Assembly (NCBI RefSeq): GCF_026810365.1
Contig: NZ_CP113948.1
Span: 2,567,001-2,631,000 of the forward strand
Source: Flavobacterium praedii
GTDB lineage: Bacteria > Bacteroidota > Bacteroidia > Flavobacteriales > Flavobacteriaceae
DNA length: 64,000 bases
Reading direction: 5' to 3'
Shown: piece after piece, positions 27,105 to 38,100 of the stretch
Numbering within the stretch: position 1 is the stretch's first letter
Layout of the letters: every line of letters begins with the position of its first letter
Made by a program: the position numbers and the translations under genes
The notes under the pieces: generated by a model
What the model was told of the DNA's origin: nothing
Seen by the model: the letters and a program-made list of their open reading frames with translations, nothing else
Databases searched by the model: none

Positions 27105-28127
27105 CTAGAATAAACCTCCTTGAATATTCGATTTGATTTTTCCTAAATGCTTGTAGGCTTTTTCGGTCACTTCACGACCTCTTGGTGTTCTCATAATGAA
27201 ACCTTCCTGAATCAAAAACGGTTCATATACTTCTTCGATAGTTTCACTACTTTCAGAGACAGCTGTAGCCAAAGTTGATAAACCAACCGGCCCACCTTTG
27301 AACTTGTCTATAATGGTATTTAAAATTTTATTATCCATTTCATCAAGTCCATGAGCATCAACATTTAATGCCTTGAGGGCATATTTAGCAATCTCAATGT
27401 CAATAGTACCATTTCCTTTAATTTGTGCAAAGTCACGGACTCTTCTTAATAAAGCATTAGCAATTCGAGGAGTACCTCTACTTCTACCCGCAATTTCAAT
27501 GGCAGCTTCCATAGAAATTGGCATTTTAAAAATCATGGCGCTTCGTTCTACAATTGTAGTTAAAAGTTCGGTTGTATAGTACTGTAATCTTGAAGAAATT
27601 CCAAAACGTGCACGCATTGGCGCAGTTAAAAGACCCGAACGGGTAGTTGCACCTATTAATGTAAAAGGATTTAGATTGATTTGAACAGTTCGAGCATTGG
27701 GACCAGATTCTATCATAATATCAATTTTAAAATCTTCCATAGCTGAATACAAATACTCTTCAACAATGGGACTCAATCTATGGATTTCATCAATAAACAA
27801 AACATCACGTTCTTCCAGATTAGTCAATAAACCAGCTAAATCACCAGGCTTATCTAATACAGGGCCAGAAGTTATTTTTATACCAACCTGTAATTCATTA
27901 GCTAAAATATTAGCCAAAGTAGTTTTTCCTAAACCAGGAGGTCCATGAAAAAGAGTGTGATCTAAAGCTTCGTTACGCTGGTTGGCAGCTGCAACAAAAA
28001 CCTTAAGATTTTCTAAAACTTGATCTTGCCCTGCAAAATCATCAAAAGACAAAGGCCTTAATCTTTTTTCGATGTCCAGTTCTTCAGAACTAAAATTAGT
28101 ATTGGTAGGATCTAGATTTTCATTCAT
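27105..28127 (-). CDS. ruvB: Holliday junction branch migration ATPase RuvB (340 aa)
   Basis: Hexameric AAA+ motor that drives branch migration with RuvA during recombinational repair. Walker A is [13 protein letters not shown] (about residue 62), Walker B is [11 protein letters not shown], and sensor 1 is [12 protein letters not shown]. The C-terminal winged helix has [17 protein letters not shown] and [15 protein letters not shown]. Full length and standard. The start [18 protein letters not shown] gives the usual short acidic N-terminus before [11 protein letters not shown]. It lies downstream of the cytochrome oxidase operon, separated from it by a terminator. Confidence 0.97.
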   Translation of the reverse strand: MNENLDPTNTNFSSEELDIEKRLRPLSFDDFAGQDQVLENLKVFVAAANQRNEALDHTLFHGPPGLGKTTLANILANELQVGIKITSGPVLDKPGDLAGLLTNLEERDVLFIDEIHRLSPIVEEYLYSAMEDFKIDIMIESGPNARTVQINLNPFTLIGATTRSGLLTAPMRARFGISSRLQYYTTELLTTIVERSAMIFKMPISMEAAIEIAGRSRGTPRIANALLRRVRDFAQIKGNGTIDIEIAKYALKALNVDAHGLDEMDNKILNTIIDKFKGGPVGLSTLATAVSESSETIEEVYEPFLIQEGFIMRTPRGREVTEKAYKHLGKIKSNIQGGLF

Positions 28128-28160
28128 TCGATAAAGATAAAAAAAGTAACATTAAAATAT

Positions 28161-28193
28161 AAAAAAATGCCTCTCAAGATTGAAAGGCATTTA
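28161..28193 (-). terminator. Intrinsic terminator of the act-cox operon
   Basis: On the minus strand AAATGCCT and AGGCATTT pair around a 12-nt loop and are followed by T-runs. It begins about 17 bp after the coxA stop codon. Confidence 0.75.
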
Positions 28194-28209
28194 AAATAAA
28201 TTTAAAATA

Positions 28210-30006
28210 TTAGTGATGTAAAACTTCTTCACCAACTTTCATTGGAACATTTTGAGGAACAAAATCCACATCATGACCCGGTTTACTATAATCATAAGGC
28301 CAACGGTGAACTTCTGGAATTGCGCCAGGCCAGTTACCATGAATATGTTCTACAGGTGCAGTCCATTCCAAAGTATTCGATTTCCATGGATTTTGAACTG
28401 CTTTTTTACCATAGAAAATACTAGTAAAAAAATTATACAAAAATACCAATTGAAATGCACCACCAATTAATGCAAAAGTTGTGATCAAAACATTTACATT
28501 TTGTAAGTCATCAAATAATGGGAAGTTTGTATTTGTATAATAACGTCTTGGTAATCCCGCTAAACCGATAAAGTGCATTGGAAAAAATACTCCATAAGCA
28601 CAAACAGCAGTAACCCAAAAGTGAACATATCCTAAATTTTTGTTCAACATTCTTCCAAACATTCTTGGAAACCAATGATAAACACCAGCAAACATTCCAT
28701 AAAGTGCAGATATACCCATTACCAAGTGAAAGTGAGCAACTACAAAATAAGTATCATGAACATTAATATCTAAAGTACTATCTCCTAAAATAATTCCAGT
28801 TAATCCACCAGTAATAAAAGTAGAAACCAAACCTATTGAGAATAACATTGCAGGATTCATTTGTAGATTTCCTTTCCAAAGTGTAGTAATATAATTGAAT
28901 GCTTTTACAGCTGATGGAATTGCAATCAATAATGTTGTAAAAGTAAATACCGATCCCAAAAATGGATTCATTCCTGAGATAAACATATGATGCCCCCAAA
29001 CTATAGTTGACAAAAATGCAATAGCAATAATTGACATAATCATAGCTCTATAACCAAAAATTGGTTTACGAGAATTTGTAGCAATAATTTCAGAAGTAAT
29101 CCCTAAAGCAGGTAAAATTACAATATAAACTTCAGGATGACCTAGGAACCAAAATAAGTGTTCAAAAAGAACAGGAGAACCACCTTGGTAATGTAAAACT
29201 TCACCAGCAATATAAATATCAGACAAGAAAAAAGAAGTTCCAAAACTTCTGTCAAATATTAACAACAAAGCTGCAGATAATAAAACTGGAAAAGAAACAA
29301 TACCAATTATAGCAGTTACAAAGAAAGCCCAAATAGTAAGAGGTAATCTAGTCATAGACATCCCTTTTGTTCTAAGGTTAATTACTGTAACAACATAATT
29401 CAAAGATCCCATTAATGAAGATGCAATAAAGATTGCCATTGATACCAACCACAATGTCATACCTAATCCTGAACCAGATATTGCTTGAGGAAGAGCACTT
29501 AAAGGTGGATAAATTGTCCAACCAGCGTTAGCAGGTCCTGATTCAATAAATAATGAACAAACCATTATCACACTAGACAAAAAGAACAACCAATAGGATA
29601 TCATATTCATAAAACCTGATGCCATATCTCTTGCACCAATTTGTAGCGGAATTAGCAAGTTACTAAATGTTCCACTTAAACCGGCGGTAAGTACAAAAAA
29701 TACCATAATAGTACCATGTATAGTAACTAAAGACAAGTAAATATCATTAGTCATTACACCGTTTGGAGCCCATTTGTCTCCAAGTAAAATATTAAAAATC
29801 TTAAATGATTCTTCTGGCCAAGCTAATTGCATTCTAAAAAGCATAGACATACCAACACCAATAATTCCCATTATAATACCTGTTAATAAGTATTGTTTGG
29901 CAATCATTTTATGATCAATACTAAAAATGTACTTAGTAATGAATGTGTCCTTATGGTGGTGTTCGTGTTCGTGATCGTGTCCGTGATCGTGACCTTCTGC
30001 TGACAT
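28210..30006 (-). CDS. coxA: Cytochrome c oxidase subunit I (598 aa)
   Basis: Catalytic heme-copper subunit in the inner membrane; reduces O2 to water and pumps protons. A histidine-rich N-terminus (HDHGHDHEHEHHHKD) precedes about 12 membrane segments. Ligand regions are visible: TIHGTIMVF (heme ligand), GHPEVYI (CuB His and cross-linked Tyr), WGHHMF (CuB His pair) and VHDTYFVVAHFHLVMG (the two heme ligands near the C-terminal side). Last gene of the act-cox operon, 28 bp after coxB and followed by a terminator. No subunit III or IV gene is in this window. In F. johnsoniae this oxidase forms a supercomplex with alternative complex III. Confidence 0.96.
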   Translation of the reverse strand: MSAEGHDHGHDHEHEHHHKDTFITKYIFSIDHKMIAKQYLLTGIIMGIIGVGMSMLFRMQLAWPEESFKIFNILLGDKWAPNGVMTNDIYLSLVTIHGTIMVFFVLTAGLSGTFSNLLIPLQIGARDMASGFMNMISYWLFFLSSVIMVCSLFIESGPANAGWTIYPPLSALPQAISGSGLGMTLWLVSMAIFIASSLMGSLNYVVTVINLRTKGMSMTRLPLTIWAFFVTAIIGIVSFPVLLSAALLLIFDRSFGTSFFLSDIYIAGEVLHYQGGSPVLFEHLFWFLGHPEVYIVILPALGITSEIIATNSRKPIFGYRAMIMSIIAIAFLSTIVWGHHMFISGMNPFLGSVFTFTTLLIAIPSAVKAFNYITTLWKGNLQMNPAMLFSIGLVSTFITGGLTGIILGDSTLDINVHDTYFVVAHFHLVMGISALYGMFAGVYHWFPRMFGRMLNKNLGYVHFWVTAVCAYGVFFPMHFIGLAGLPRRYYTNTNFPLFDDLQNVNVLITTFALIGGAFQLVFLYNFFTSIFYGKKAVQNPWKSNTLEWTAPVEHIHGNWPGAIPEVHRWPYDYSKPGHDVDFVPQNVPMKVGEEVLHH

Positions 30007-30034
30007 ATTTTTATACTTTAAAATTTCTTAATAA

Positions 30035-31192
30035 TTATTTCATTGCAATTTTCACAACAGTTGTAGTGTCTTTAGCTACAGTTGTATCTTTTGCTAAGGA
30101 AGCATCTTGAGCTGCTGGTTTATTTTTTGAAGCTTTAACCTCACTAACTAATGTAGCTTTATCACTCAACCATTTTTTATATTCTTCTGGAGTATCAACA
30201 ACTACTTTCATTTGCATGTTGTAATGAGAAGATCCGCAAATTTTATTGCATAAAAGCAAATAATTAAAAGTATAAGGATCTAATGCAACTTCACCTTTAG
30301 CGACTAGTTGAATGCTTTTCTTAGCTCGTAAAGCATTTATATTAGCAACTTTTTCAACCATATAAGGCAAAGCTTGATATTCAGCAGTAGTATAAATAGG
30401 AGTAAAAGCAAATTCGGTAACCATACCAGGAACACAATTCATTTGAGCTCTAAAATGTGGAAAATAAGCAGAATGTAAAACATCCTGTGATCTCATTTTA
30501 AAATGCACTTTTTTACCTTTAGGAATATGTAATTCGGAAACTACAATATCATCTTGAGAATAAGGATCAGATAAATCTACTCCCAAAGTATTTACACCCT
30601 CAATTAATCTAACGTTTGCTTTTCCTAAAACATTATCAGCACCAGCATATCTAGCAGTCCACTTAAACTGTTGCGCATATAATTCAATAACTACGGTGTC
30701 TTCATCTTCATCAACAAACATAATATTTGTCCAAGCATAAAGTCCATACAAAATTAGACCTGCCAATACTACAGCAGGAATAACGCTCCAAATTGCTTCT
30801 AATTTATTATTATCTGCAAAATATAAGGCTCTTTTATCCTTATTACCTCTGTATTTAAATGCAAAATAATGCAATAAAACTTGTGTAATTGCCTGAACAA
30901 TAAAAATTAATACCCATGTAACATTCATTAAACCATCAATAAGCGCACCATGCTCAGATGCAGGAGTATGAAGGGCCAAAGGCCCCCATGTATAAACTCC
31001 ATATATGGTAAAGACATAAATGAAGGCTAAAAAACCAAACATTAAATATCCTTGCACATTATTATCTTCATCGGTTGCAATTTGAGAATTGTCCGAAGTC
31101 GAAGCAACTTGTGTTAAATCGAATATTTTCGTCAATTGCCAAACAGCAACAGCCAATAAAACTAAAACTATAATTACCAACAAACTTGTCAT
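30035..31192 (-). CDS. coxB: Cytochrome c oxidase subunit II (385 aa)
   Basis: Electron-entry subunit with the binuclear CuA centre. The protein begins with a hydrophobic anchor (MTSLLVIIVLVLLAVAVW), has a further segment near residue 45-70 and another before the periplasmic cupredoxin domain. The CuA site is in SAYFPHFRAQMNCVPGM and LLCNKICGSSHYNMQM (C-x3-C-x3-H-x2-M). The last 35 residues form a low-complexity Lys/Ala/Asp/Thr tail beyond the domain, of unknown role. The gene is between actF and coxA with gaps of 19 and 28 bp. Confidence 0.95.
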   Translation of the reverse strand: MTSLLVIIVLVLLAVAVWQLTKIFDLTQVASTSDNSQIATDEDNNVQGYLMFGFLAFIYVFTIYGVYTWGPLALHTPASEHGALIDGLMNVTWVLIFIVQAITQVLLHYFAFKYRGNKDKRALYFADNNKLEAIWSVIPAVVLAGLILYGLYAWTNIMFVDEDEDTVVIELYAQQFKWTARYAGADNVLGKANVRLIEGVNTLGVDLSDPYSQDDIVVSELHIPKGKKVHFKMRSQDVLHSAYFPHFRAQMNCVPGMVTEFAFTPIYTTAEYQALPYMVEKVANINALRAKKSIQLVAKGEVALDPYTFNYLLLCNKICGSSHYNMQMKVVVDTPEEYKKWLSDKATLVSEVKASKNKPAAQDASLAKDTTVAKDTTTVVKIAMK

Positions 31193-31211
31193 CTGTTTAT
31201 GTCTTTAAATA

Positions 31212-32603
31212 TTAATAATGAAAATGTTTACTCTCTTCTATATACGGATTTCTTTTTGGCAACAGAGGAGCTTTAGATAATGCTGTGAAAACAACAAAAA
31301 TAAATAATCCAAGAAAGAATAAAACGGATGCAATTTCAGAAATACCAATAAACCAACTACCTCCAACTGTACCAGGCATAATCATATTAAAGAAATCAAC
31401 ATAATGCCCCAATAAAATGACAGTTCCTGCCATAACTAAGACCCAAGTGATGCGTTTAAAATCAGTATTAATTAAAATTAATACCGGAAATAAAAAATTC
31501 ATAACTACTGCACCAAAGAAAGGTAAATTATAAACTTGTATTCTTGTAACAAAATAGGTGATCTCTTCTGGAATATTTGCATACCATATTAACATAAATT
31601 GAGAGAACCATAAGTACGTCCAAAAAACACTAATACCAAACATAAATTTAGCTAGATCATGAATGTGACTTGAATTTACATTCTCTAAATACCCTTTAGA
31701 TTTTAAATAAATAGTTACCATTGCAATCATTGTAATTCCACTTACAAAGAAACTTGCAAAAACATACCATCCAAATAAAGTACTAGACCAATGTGGATCT
31801 ATAGACATGATCCAATCCCATGACATAATTGATTCGGTAACTATAAAGAATACCAAAAACATAGCAGAAATATTAAAATTCTTTTTGTAGAAAGAATTAT
31901 CATCAGACTCATCTTGTGCTAAACAATTTTTACGAGAAAAATAACGGTAAGCATTCCATCCCAATAAAAATATTGCAGCTCTAACTATCCAAAATGGAAA
32001 GTTTAAATAACCCGATTTACCAGCAATAATTTTATCATAATTTTCACTACCCAATTTTGTAACACCTTCACTTAACCAAATAAAAATATGATTAATATGA
32101 AAACCTGATAATAGTAAGAAAACAAAGAAAAGAAGAGAACCCACAGGCAAATAAGCTGTAATTCCTTGCATTACTCTGAAAAGAACTGGAGACCATCCTG
32201 CTTGTGCAACTTGCTGAATAGCATAAAAAGCAAGAGTCCCTAAGGAAAGAAGCATAAAAAAGATACAAGCAACATATAATGCAGCCCAAGGTTTATTACT
32301 TAATTGATGATAAACATGTTCTAAATGTTCTTTATGTTCCGTATCAACTTTAACATTATGATTTGCTGCTACCTCTTTATCTTTCCCAACAGAAGCTACT
32401 TCATGAGTAGTTTCAGAATTTTGAGAAGGTGTAGCTACTCCTTGTTTAGCTTCAGCATGTTCTCCATGACTGTCTGCAGCAAGAAGAGCTTCTACTGCTT
32501 GAATATCTTTTGGTGCAGTTAAAAAACCATATCCAATTCCTAAAAGACCAACAGCCATTAAGACGAAAGAAAAAGTTTTTAATTTACTTGAAAATGTATA
32601 CAT
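31212..32603 (-). CDS. actF: Alternative complex III subunit ActF (463 aa)
   Basis: Integral membrane subunit related to NrfD/ActC, here with an N-terminal segment MYTFSSKLKTFSFVLMAVG, a long hydrophilic His/Glu-rich loop (about residues 45-95), then about ten membrane spans (FWIVRAAIFLLGWNAYRYFS, ESIMSWDWIMSIDPHWSST, LWFSQFMLIWYANIPEE). The WDWIMSIDPHW stretch is typical of the ActF-type quinol:cytochrome c oxidoreductase subunit. The longest frame starts at a TTG (32630); the ATG at 32603 is the usual N-terminus and leaves a normal 30-bp gap after actE. It is encoded between actE and coxB. Confidence 0.93.
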   Translation of the reverse strand: MYTFSSKLKTFSFVLMAVGLLGIGYGFLTAPKDIQAVEALLAADSHGEHAEAKQGVATPSQNSETTHEVASVGKDKEVAANHNVKVDTEHKEHLEHVYHQLSNKPWAALYVACIFFMLLSLGTLAFYAIQQVAQAGWSPVLFRVMQGITAYLPVGSLLFFVFLLLSGFHINHIFIWLSEGVTKLGSENYDKIIAGKSGYLNFPFWIVRAAIFLLGWNAYRYFSRKNCLAQDESDDNSFYKKNFNISAMFLVFFIVTESIMSWDWIMSIDPHWSSTLFGWYVFASFFVSGITMIAMVTIYLKSKGYLENVNSSHIHDLAKFMFGISVFWTYLWFSQFMLIWYANIPEEITYFVTRIQVYNLPFFGAVVMNFLFPVLILINTDFKRITWVLVMAGTVILLGHYVDFFNMIMPGTVGGSWFIGISEIASVLFFLGLFIFVVFTALSKAPLLPKRNPYIEESKHFHY

Positions 32604-32633
32604 ATCTATTACGATCAGTTTGTTCGACAATTA

Positions 32634-33179
32634 TTATTGGCCTTTGAGTTTCATTACATAAGCGGCAACCAACCAGCGCTCATGAACACTCAATTGATTA
32701 GCATGTGAACCCATTAAATTTCGACCATAGGTTTCTACATGAAAAATACTTCCTTCGTTAATTATTCTGTCTTTATAATTTGGAATACCCATGAATTTAC
32801 CTTGAGTAGCTAATTTTCCTTGACCATCACCAGCATTACCATGGCAAATTGCACAATAAATTTCAAAAAGACCTTTTGCCTTATCCATATCTTTATCTGA
32901 TATTGAATCTAGCGGTGATTTTAAATTTGCTTTTGCCAAATCATAACCTTCTGGTGTATTTGGATAATCATAAGGTTCAAATCCTCTATTTATTGATCCT
33001 TCTGCAGGAAGTTGACCTTCTTTTCCGTTTTTAAAGGCATTCGATTGAGAATAAGTATTGTAACTTACAGGCTCATACATATTAGGCATGTATTGGTAGT
33101 TTGGTTTCAAATTATCATGACAAGATGAAACTAAAACAGTAATACAAACTAAAAATGTTATTTTATATAGACTTTTCAT
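32634..33179 (-). CDS. actE: Alternative complex III monoheme cytochrome c lipoprotein ActE (181 aa)
   Basis: Periplasmic c-type cytochrome subunit. The signal ends in a lipobox (LVSSCHDNLKPNY), so it should be acylated. The heme site is CAICHGNAGDGQG, and the likely distal Met is in the GRNLMGSHANQL region. It should pass electrons from ActA towards the oxidase. A GTG two codons upstream (33185) is possible, but the ATG at 33179 is preferred. Close spacing on both sides (30 bp to actF; actD ends 8 bp upstream) supports one operon. Confidence 0.92.
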   Translation of the reverse strand: MKSLYKITFLVCITVLVSSCHDNLKPNYQYMPNMYEPVSYNTYSQSNAFKNGKEGQLPAEGSINRGFEPYDYPNTPEGYDLAKANLKSPLDSISDKDMDKAKGLFEIYCAICHGNAGDGQGKLATQGKFMGIPNYKDRIINEGSIFHVETYGRNLMGSHANQLSVHERWLVAAYVMKLKGQ

Positions 33180-33187
33180 ATTCACAA

Positions 33188-33712
33188 TTAATTCTTTACA
33201 ATTACTTTTACTTCAACTGCACCAGTACTTTCAAAAAAAGAAACTAATTCTTCTTCATTATTATTTACAGCAACTTCCATTAAAAAATGGTCATCAGTAG
33301 TTCTTACATCAGGATTCTCAGCTTCTTTAAAAGGCCATAATCTGCTTCTCATATAAAAAGTAATAACCATTAAATGCGCAGCGAAAAACACAGTTTCTTC
33401 AAACATAATTGGCACAAAAGCAGGCATATTATCAATATAACTAAAACTTGGTTTTCCACCGATATCTTGAGGCCAATCTTGAATCATAATATAATTCATC
33501 ATCCAAGTTCCAAAAGACAAACCACACAAACCATAGATAAATGCACAAATTGCTAAACGGGTAGGTGCTAATCCCATTGCTTTATCTAATCCGTGAACCG
33601 GAAAAGGTGTAAATACTTCTTCAATATGGTGATGAGCTGCACGTGTTTTTTTTACAGCATCCATCAAAATATCATCGTCATTATAAATGGCGTATATAAC
33701 TTTATTACTCAT
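33188..33712 (-). CDS. actD: Alternative complex III subunit ActD (DUF3341, 174 aa)
   Basis: Small membrane subunit with an N-terminal cytoplasmic alpha/beta part (VIYAIYNDDDILMDAVKK, then THHHIEE-like AAHHHIEEVFTPFPVHGLDKA) and two membrane helices (LAICAFIYGLCGLSFGTWMM; PIMFEETVFFAAHLMVITFY). The pattern HGLDKAMGLAPTRL is a family hallmark. Structural role in the complex; no cofactor motif. It overlaps the end of actC by 8 bp, suggesting translational coupling. Confidence 0.93.
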   Translation of the reverse strand: MSNKVIYAIYNDDDILMDAVKKTRAAHHHIEEVFTPFPVHGLDKAMGLAPTRLAICAFIYGLCGLSFGTWMMNYIMIQDWPQDIGGKPSFSYIDNMPAFVPIMFEETVFFAAHLMVITFYMRSRLWPFKEAENPDVRTTDDHFLMEVAVNNNEEELVSFFESTGAVEVKVIVKN

Positions 33713-35108
33713 GATGTGAATGTTTATTAGCTTCTCTTTCTTTAATATAATGTTCTCCTGTAGCTTTTAATATTGTTTTAACTTCGGCTTGCGCTATTAC
33801 AGGGAATGTTCTTGCATATAGTAAGAATAACACAAAAAAGAAACCAATAGTACCGATAAATATTCCAATATCAACAAATGTAGGAGAAAACATAGTCCAT
33901 GAAGATGGTAAATAATCTCTATGTAATGAAGTAACAATAATTACAAATCTTTCAAACCACATACCAATATTAACGACAATTGATATTATAAAAGAGAACA
34001 TAATACTCGTTCTTAATTTTTTAAACCACATAAACTGAGGAGAAAAAACATTACAAGTCATCATTGCCCAATATGCCCACCAATAAGGTCCAGTAGCTCT
34101 ATTTAAAAAAGCATATTGTTCATATTCTACACCAGAATACCAAGCAATGAACAATTCTGTAATGTAAGCAACACCAACAATAGAACCGGTAATCATAATT
34201 ACAATGTTCATTAATTCAATATGCTGTAAAGTAATATACGCTTCAAGGTTAGAAACTTTTCTCATTATAATAAGCAAAGTATTAACCATTGCAAAACCGG
34301 AAAAAACAGCTCCAGCAACAAAATATGGTGGGAAAATTGTAGTATGCCACCCTGGAATTACTGAAGTAGCAAAGTCCATCGATACAATTGTATGCACTGA
34401 AAGCACAAGTGGAGTTGCCAAACCAGCTAGAACAAGAGAAACTTCCTCAAAACGTTGCCAATCTTTAGCTCTACCACTCCAACCAAAACTTAAAATAGAA
34501 TATACTCTTTTATTAAAAGGTGTAATAGCTCTATCACGTAACATAGCAAAATCAGGTAATAAACCCGTCCACCAGAAAACTAATGATACTGAAAGATATG
34601 TTGATATTGCAAATACATCCCAAAGCAACGGTGAGTTAAAATTTACCCATAAAGACCCAAATTGATTTGGTATTGGTAAAACCCAATATGCCAACCAAGG
34701 ACGTCCCATGTGAATAATTGGAAACAAACCTGCTTGAATTACAGAGAATATAGTCATTGCCTCTGCAGATCGGTTAATCGCCATTCTCCATCGTTGACGG
34801 AATAATAATAGTACAGCAGAGATAAGGGTACCTGCGTGACCAATACCAACCCACCATACGAAGTTAGTAATATCCCAAGCCCAACCAACTGTTTTGTTTA
34901 ATCCCCAAGTTCCTATACCAGTGGATACCGTGTAAATAATACACCCCAATCCCCAAAGGAAAGCGGTTAATGCAATTGTAAATACAATCCACCATTGTTT
35001 ATTTGCTTTACCTTCAATAGGTGCGGCTACGTCTACAGTTATATCGTGATATGATTTATCACCTATAACTAAGGGTTTTCTAATGGCTGCTTCGTAGTGA
35101 GACGACAT
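33705..35108 (-). CDS. actC: Alternative complex III quinol-binding subunit ActC (NrfD family, 467 aa)
   Basis: Polytopic membrane subunit of the NrfD/PsrC family that forms the quinol site facing ActB. About ten membrane segments are seen (WWIVFTIALTAFLWGLGC, NFVWWVGIGHAGTLISAVLL, FPIIHMGRPWLAYWVLPIPN). Conserved polar residues in HAGTLISA, HMGRPW and LSVHTIVSMDFATS are those expected around quinol and the proton path. Full length. It lies 36 bp after actB and overlaps actD. Confidence 0.95.
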   Translation of the reverse strand: MSSHYEAAIRKPLVIGDKSYHDITVDVAAPIEGKANKQWWIVFTIALTAFLWGLGCIIYTVSTGIGTWGLNKTVGWAWDITNFVWWVGIGHAGTLISAVLLLFRQRWRMAINRSAEAMTIFSVIQAGLFPIIHMGRPWLAYWVLPIPNQFGSLWVNFNSPLLWDVFAISTYLSVSLVFWWTGLLPDFAMLRDRAITPFNKRVYSILSFGWSGRAKDWQRFEEVSLVLAGLATPLVLSVHTIVSMDFATSVIPGWHTTIFPPYFVAGAVFSGFAMVNTLLIIMRKVSNLEAYITLQHIELMNIVIMITGSIVGVAYITELFIAWYSGVEYEQYAFLNRATGPYWWAYWAMMTCNVFSPQFMWFKKLRTSIMFSFIISIVVNIGMWFERFVIIVTSLHRDYLPSSWTMFSPTFVDIGIFIGTIGFFFVLFLLYARTFPVIAQAEVKTILKATGEHYIKEREANKHSHHE

Positions 35109-35144
35109 AATCCTTTATTTGATTCTTAATTAATAATTTTTGTA

Positions 35145-38100
35145 CTAGGTATTTCTAACTTTAACGTGGTATACAACATTTGGTTTTGTACCAACATGCT
35201 CTAATAAATGATAACTTCTTTCATCTTCTGCCAATTTTGTAACAACGGCTTCTTTATCATTTACATCTCCAAATATCATTGCTCCAGTAGAACATGCATT
35301 TGAACAAGCTGTTTGGAATTCACCATCTTTTATAGGTCTTCCTTCGTTTTTAGCTTTTAAAATTGTTGCTTGTGTCATTTGGATACACATTGAACATTTT
35401 TCCATAACTCCACGAGAACGAACATTTACATCTGGATTTAAAACCATACGTCCTAAATCATCATTCATATGATAATCGAATTCACTGTTTTTGTTGTATA
35501 AGAACCAGTTAAAACGACGAACTTTATAAGGACAGTTATTAGCACAGTAACGAGTACCAACACATCTGTTATAAGCCATTTGATTTTGACCTTGACGACC
35601 ATGAGATGTAGCAGCAACTGGACAAACAGTCTCACAAGGAGCATGATTACAATGTTGACACATTACAGGTTGGAAAGAAACCTGTGGGTTATCTCCTGCT
35701 TTCTCCATTTCATTGAAAGTAGATAAAGAACTTGATAAACCAGCAATATTTTCTTTTCTTTCATTGTCTCCTTCGAAAGTGCTTTCAGAAGAATAATATC
35801 TATCAATACGCAACCAATGCATATCTCTACTTCTTCTAATTTCATCTTTACCAACAACTGGAACGTTGTTTTCGGCATGACAAGCAATTACACATGCTCC
35901 ACAACCTGTACAAGCATTCAAATCAATAGAAAGATTAAAATGATGTCCTGTAGAACGATCGAAAGAACCCCATAAATCAACAGAAGTTGCTTCAACCTCT
36001 TTATGATCTAAAGACACCATTGGTTTTTCGTTCCAAAACTCAGCGTCCCTAGAATTGAATATTTCAAGTGTAGTTTCTTTAATAATATCACCTCTACCCA
36101 TCAATGTTTTCTGACCTTGAACACAAGCAAATTCGTGTTCACCATCAGATTTAACAACTGTAACAGATTGTACATTATTAAATCCACCATATAAAGCATA
36201 AGCATTAATACCTACTTGCATTTCTTCTTTTAATGCTGCTTTACGACCATAACCTAAAGCCATACCTAAAGTTCCAACAGCTTGACCTGGTTGCACAATT
36301 ACTGGTACATTTTCTAGTTTTACACCATTAGCAGTTAAGGTAACATAACTTCCGTTTAAGCCCCCATTTGCAACAATTTCATTAGACAATCCCCATTTCT
36401 TAGCATCAGCATTAGAAACAGTAACATAGTTATCCCATGAAACTCTAGTTAATGGATCTGGAAATTCTTGCAACCAAGGGTTATTAGCTTGTTGACCATC
36501 TCCCATCCCTGTTTTAGTGTACAATACCAATTCAAGACCAGAACTTTTTGATTGAGCTAATGCATTTGCAGCAGCACTATAATCAGCTGTACCTGCAGCA
36601 GAATTTGAAATAACACCAATATAAATACCATCATGTAAAACTTTATTCCAAGATGAACCCGATATAATAGAACCTGAAAAAGCTTTCAAGTAATCATAAT
36701 AAGTTCCTGGAATTCCATTTATAGACAATAAAATATCTTGAAATTGTTTAGTATTAAATAACGGACGAATAGTTGGCTGTGTCAAACTGTACGTCCCTTT
36801 TGTCAAAGTTAAATCCCCCCAAGCCTCTAAATAATGAGGAACTGGAGCAGCAATTGTAGACAATAGGGCCGTTTCATCCTCTTTTAAAGTCATTGAAACA
36901 GAAGTTTTTACTTTTTTCAATCCTTCAACGAAAGATTTACTATCTGCCAATGTATAAACTGGATTAACACCACTCATTATTAAAGTATGAATACTACCAG
37001 CATTCATTTCTTTTACTAATTGAGCTACTTTTTCATTAGATCCTTTACGTATTTGACGTGTTCCAGATGTAATAAAAGATTCACTTGCCAAAACTTGATT
37101 AATAGCCAAAACTAATAATTGAGCATTTTTATCTTGAATACCTGATACCAAAAGTCCTTTTGAACCAGCAGATTTTAGTTGTTGTGCTGCTTTGACTACA
37201 TCCGCTTTATAAACGGAATCCAAAGAATTAGCAACTGCTGAGCCAGTTATAGTATTATAAATAAGAACTAATGCTTGCTTTTGATTTGCAGTTGACATTG
37301 CAACACGTTTATCTGCTGCAGCACCTGACAAAGTCATATTAGACTCTAATTGTATGTGTTTTGATATTTTTTTACTTCCAGTTGCACCTGATGGAATTCT
37401 TCCCTTGGCATAAGCAGAATCATATCCACCACCTTGCCAATCTCCAAGAAAATCAGCACCAACAGAAACAATCACTGAAGCTTTTGAAAAGTCATAATCA
37501 ACTAAAGCTCTTTCTCCATATACAGTTTCAAAAGCATCTAAAGCTTCTGAAGACGATATAGCATCATATATTACATGTTTTGCGTTTGGATTTTTGCTAA
37601 TAAAATCAGCAATCAACTTTTCAGTAGATGGACTAGCTAAAGTATTTGTTAAAAACACTACTTGTCCTCCTTTTGCTTTAGCATCAACAATACTAGATTT
37701 AATTTTTGAGTCTACTGCTGACCAAGAAACATTTTTTGCTTCTAACTTAGGCTCTTTCAAACGCATATTATCATACAATGATAATATAGATGCATGAATT
37801 CTAGCGTTAGCAGTAAATTTTGCCCCAGCAATAGTATTATTATCAATTTTAATTGGACGCCCTTCACGGGTTTTAACCAAAAGGTTCGCAAAATCAAATC
37901 CATCAAAAACTGAAGTTGCATAATAATCCGCTATTCCAGGAATAATTTGTTCTGGCTGTAGCACATAAGGAATTGACAAATGCACAGGACCTTCGCATGC
38001 AGCAAGAGAAGCTGCAGCTGTACTAAAACCAACGTACTTTAAAAAGTCACGACGCGTAGTTGAAGAAGACAAAGCAGCTTCATTTCCTAAAAACTCATCA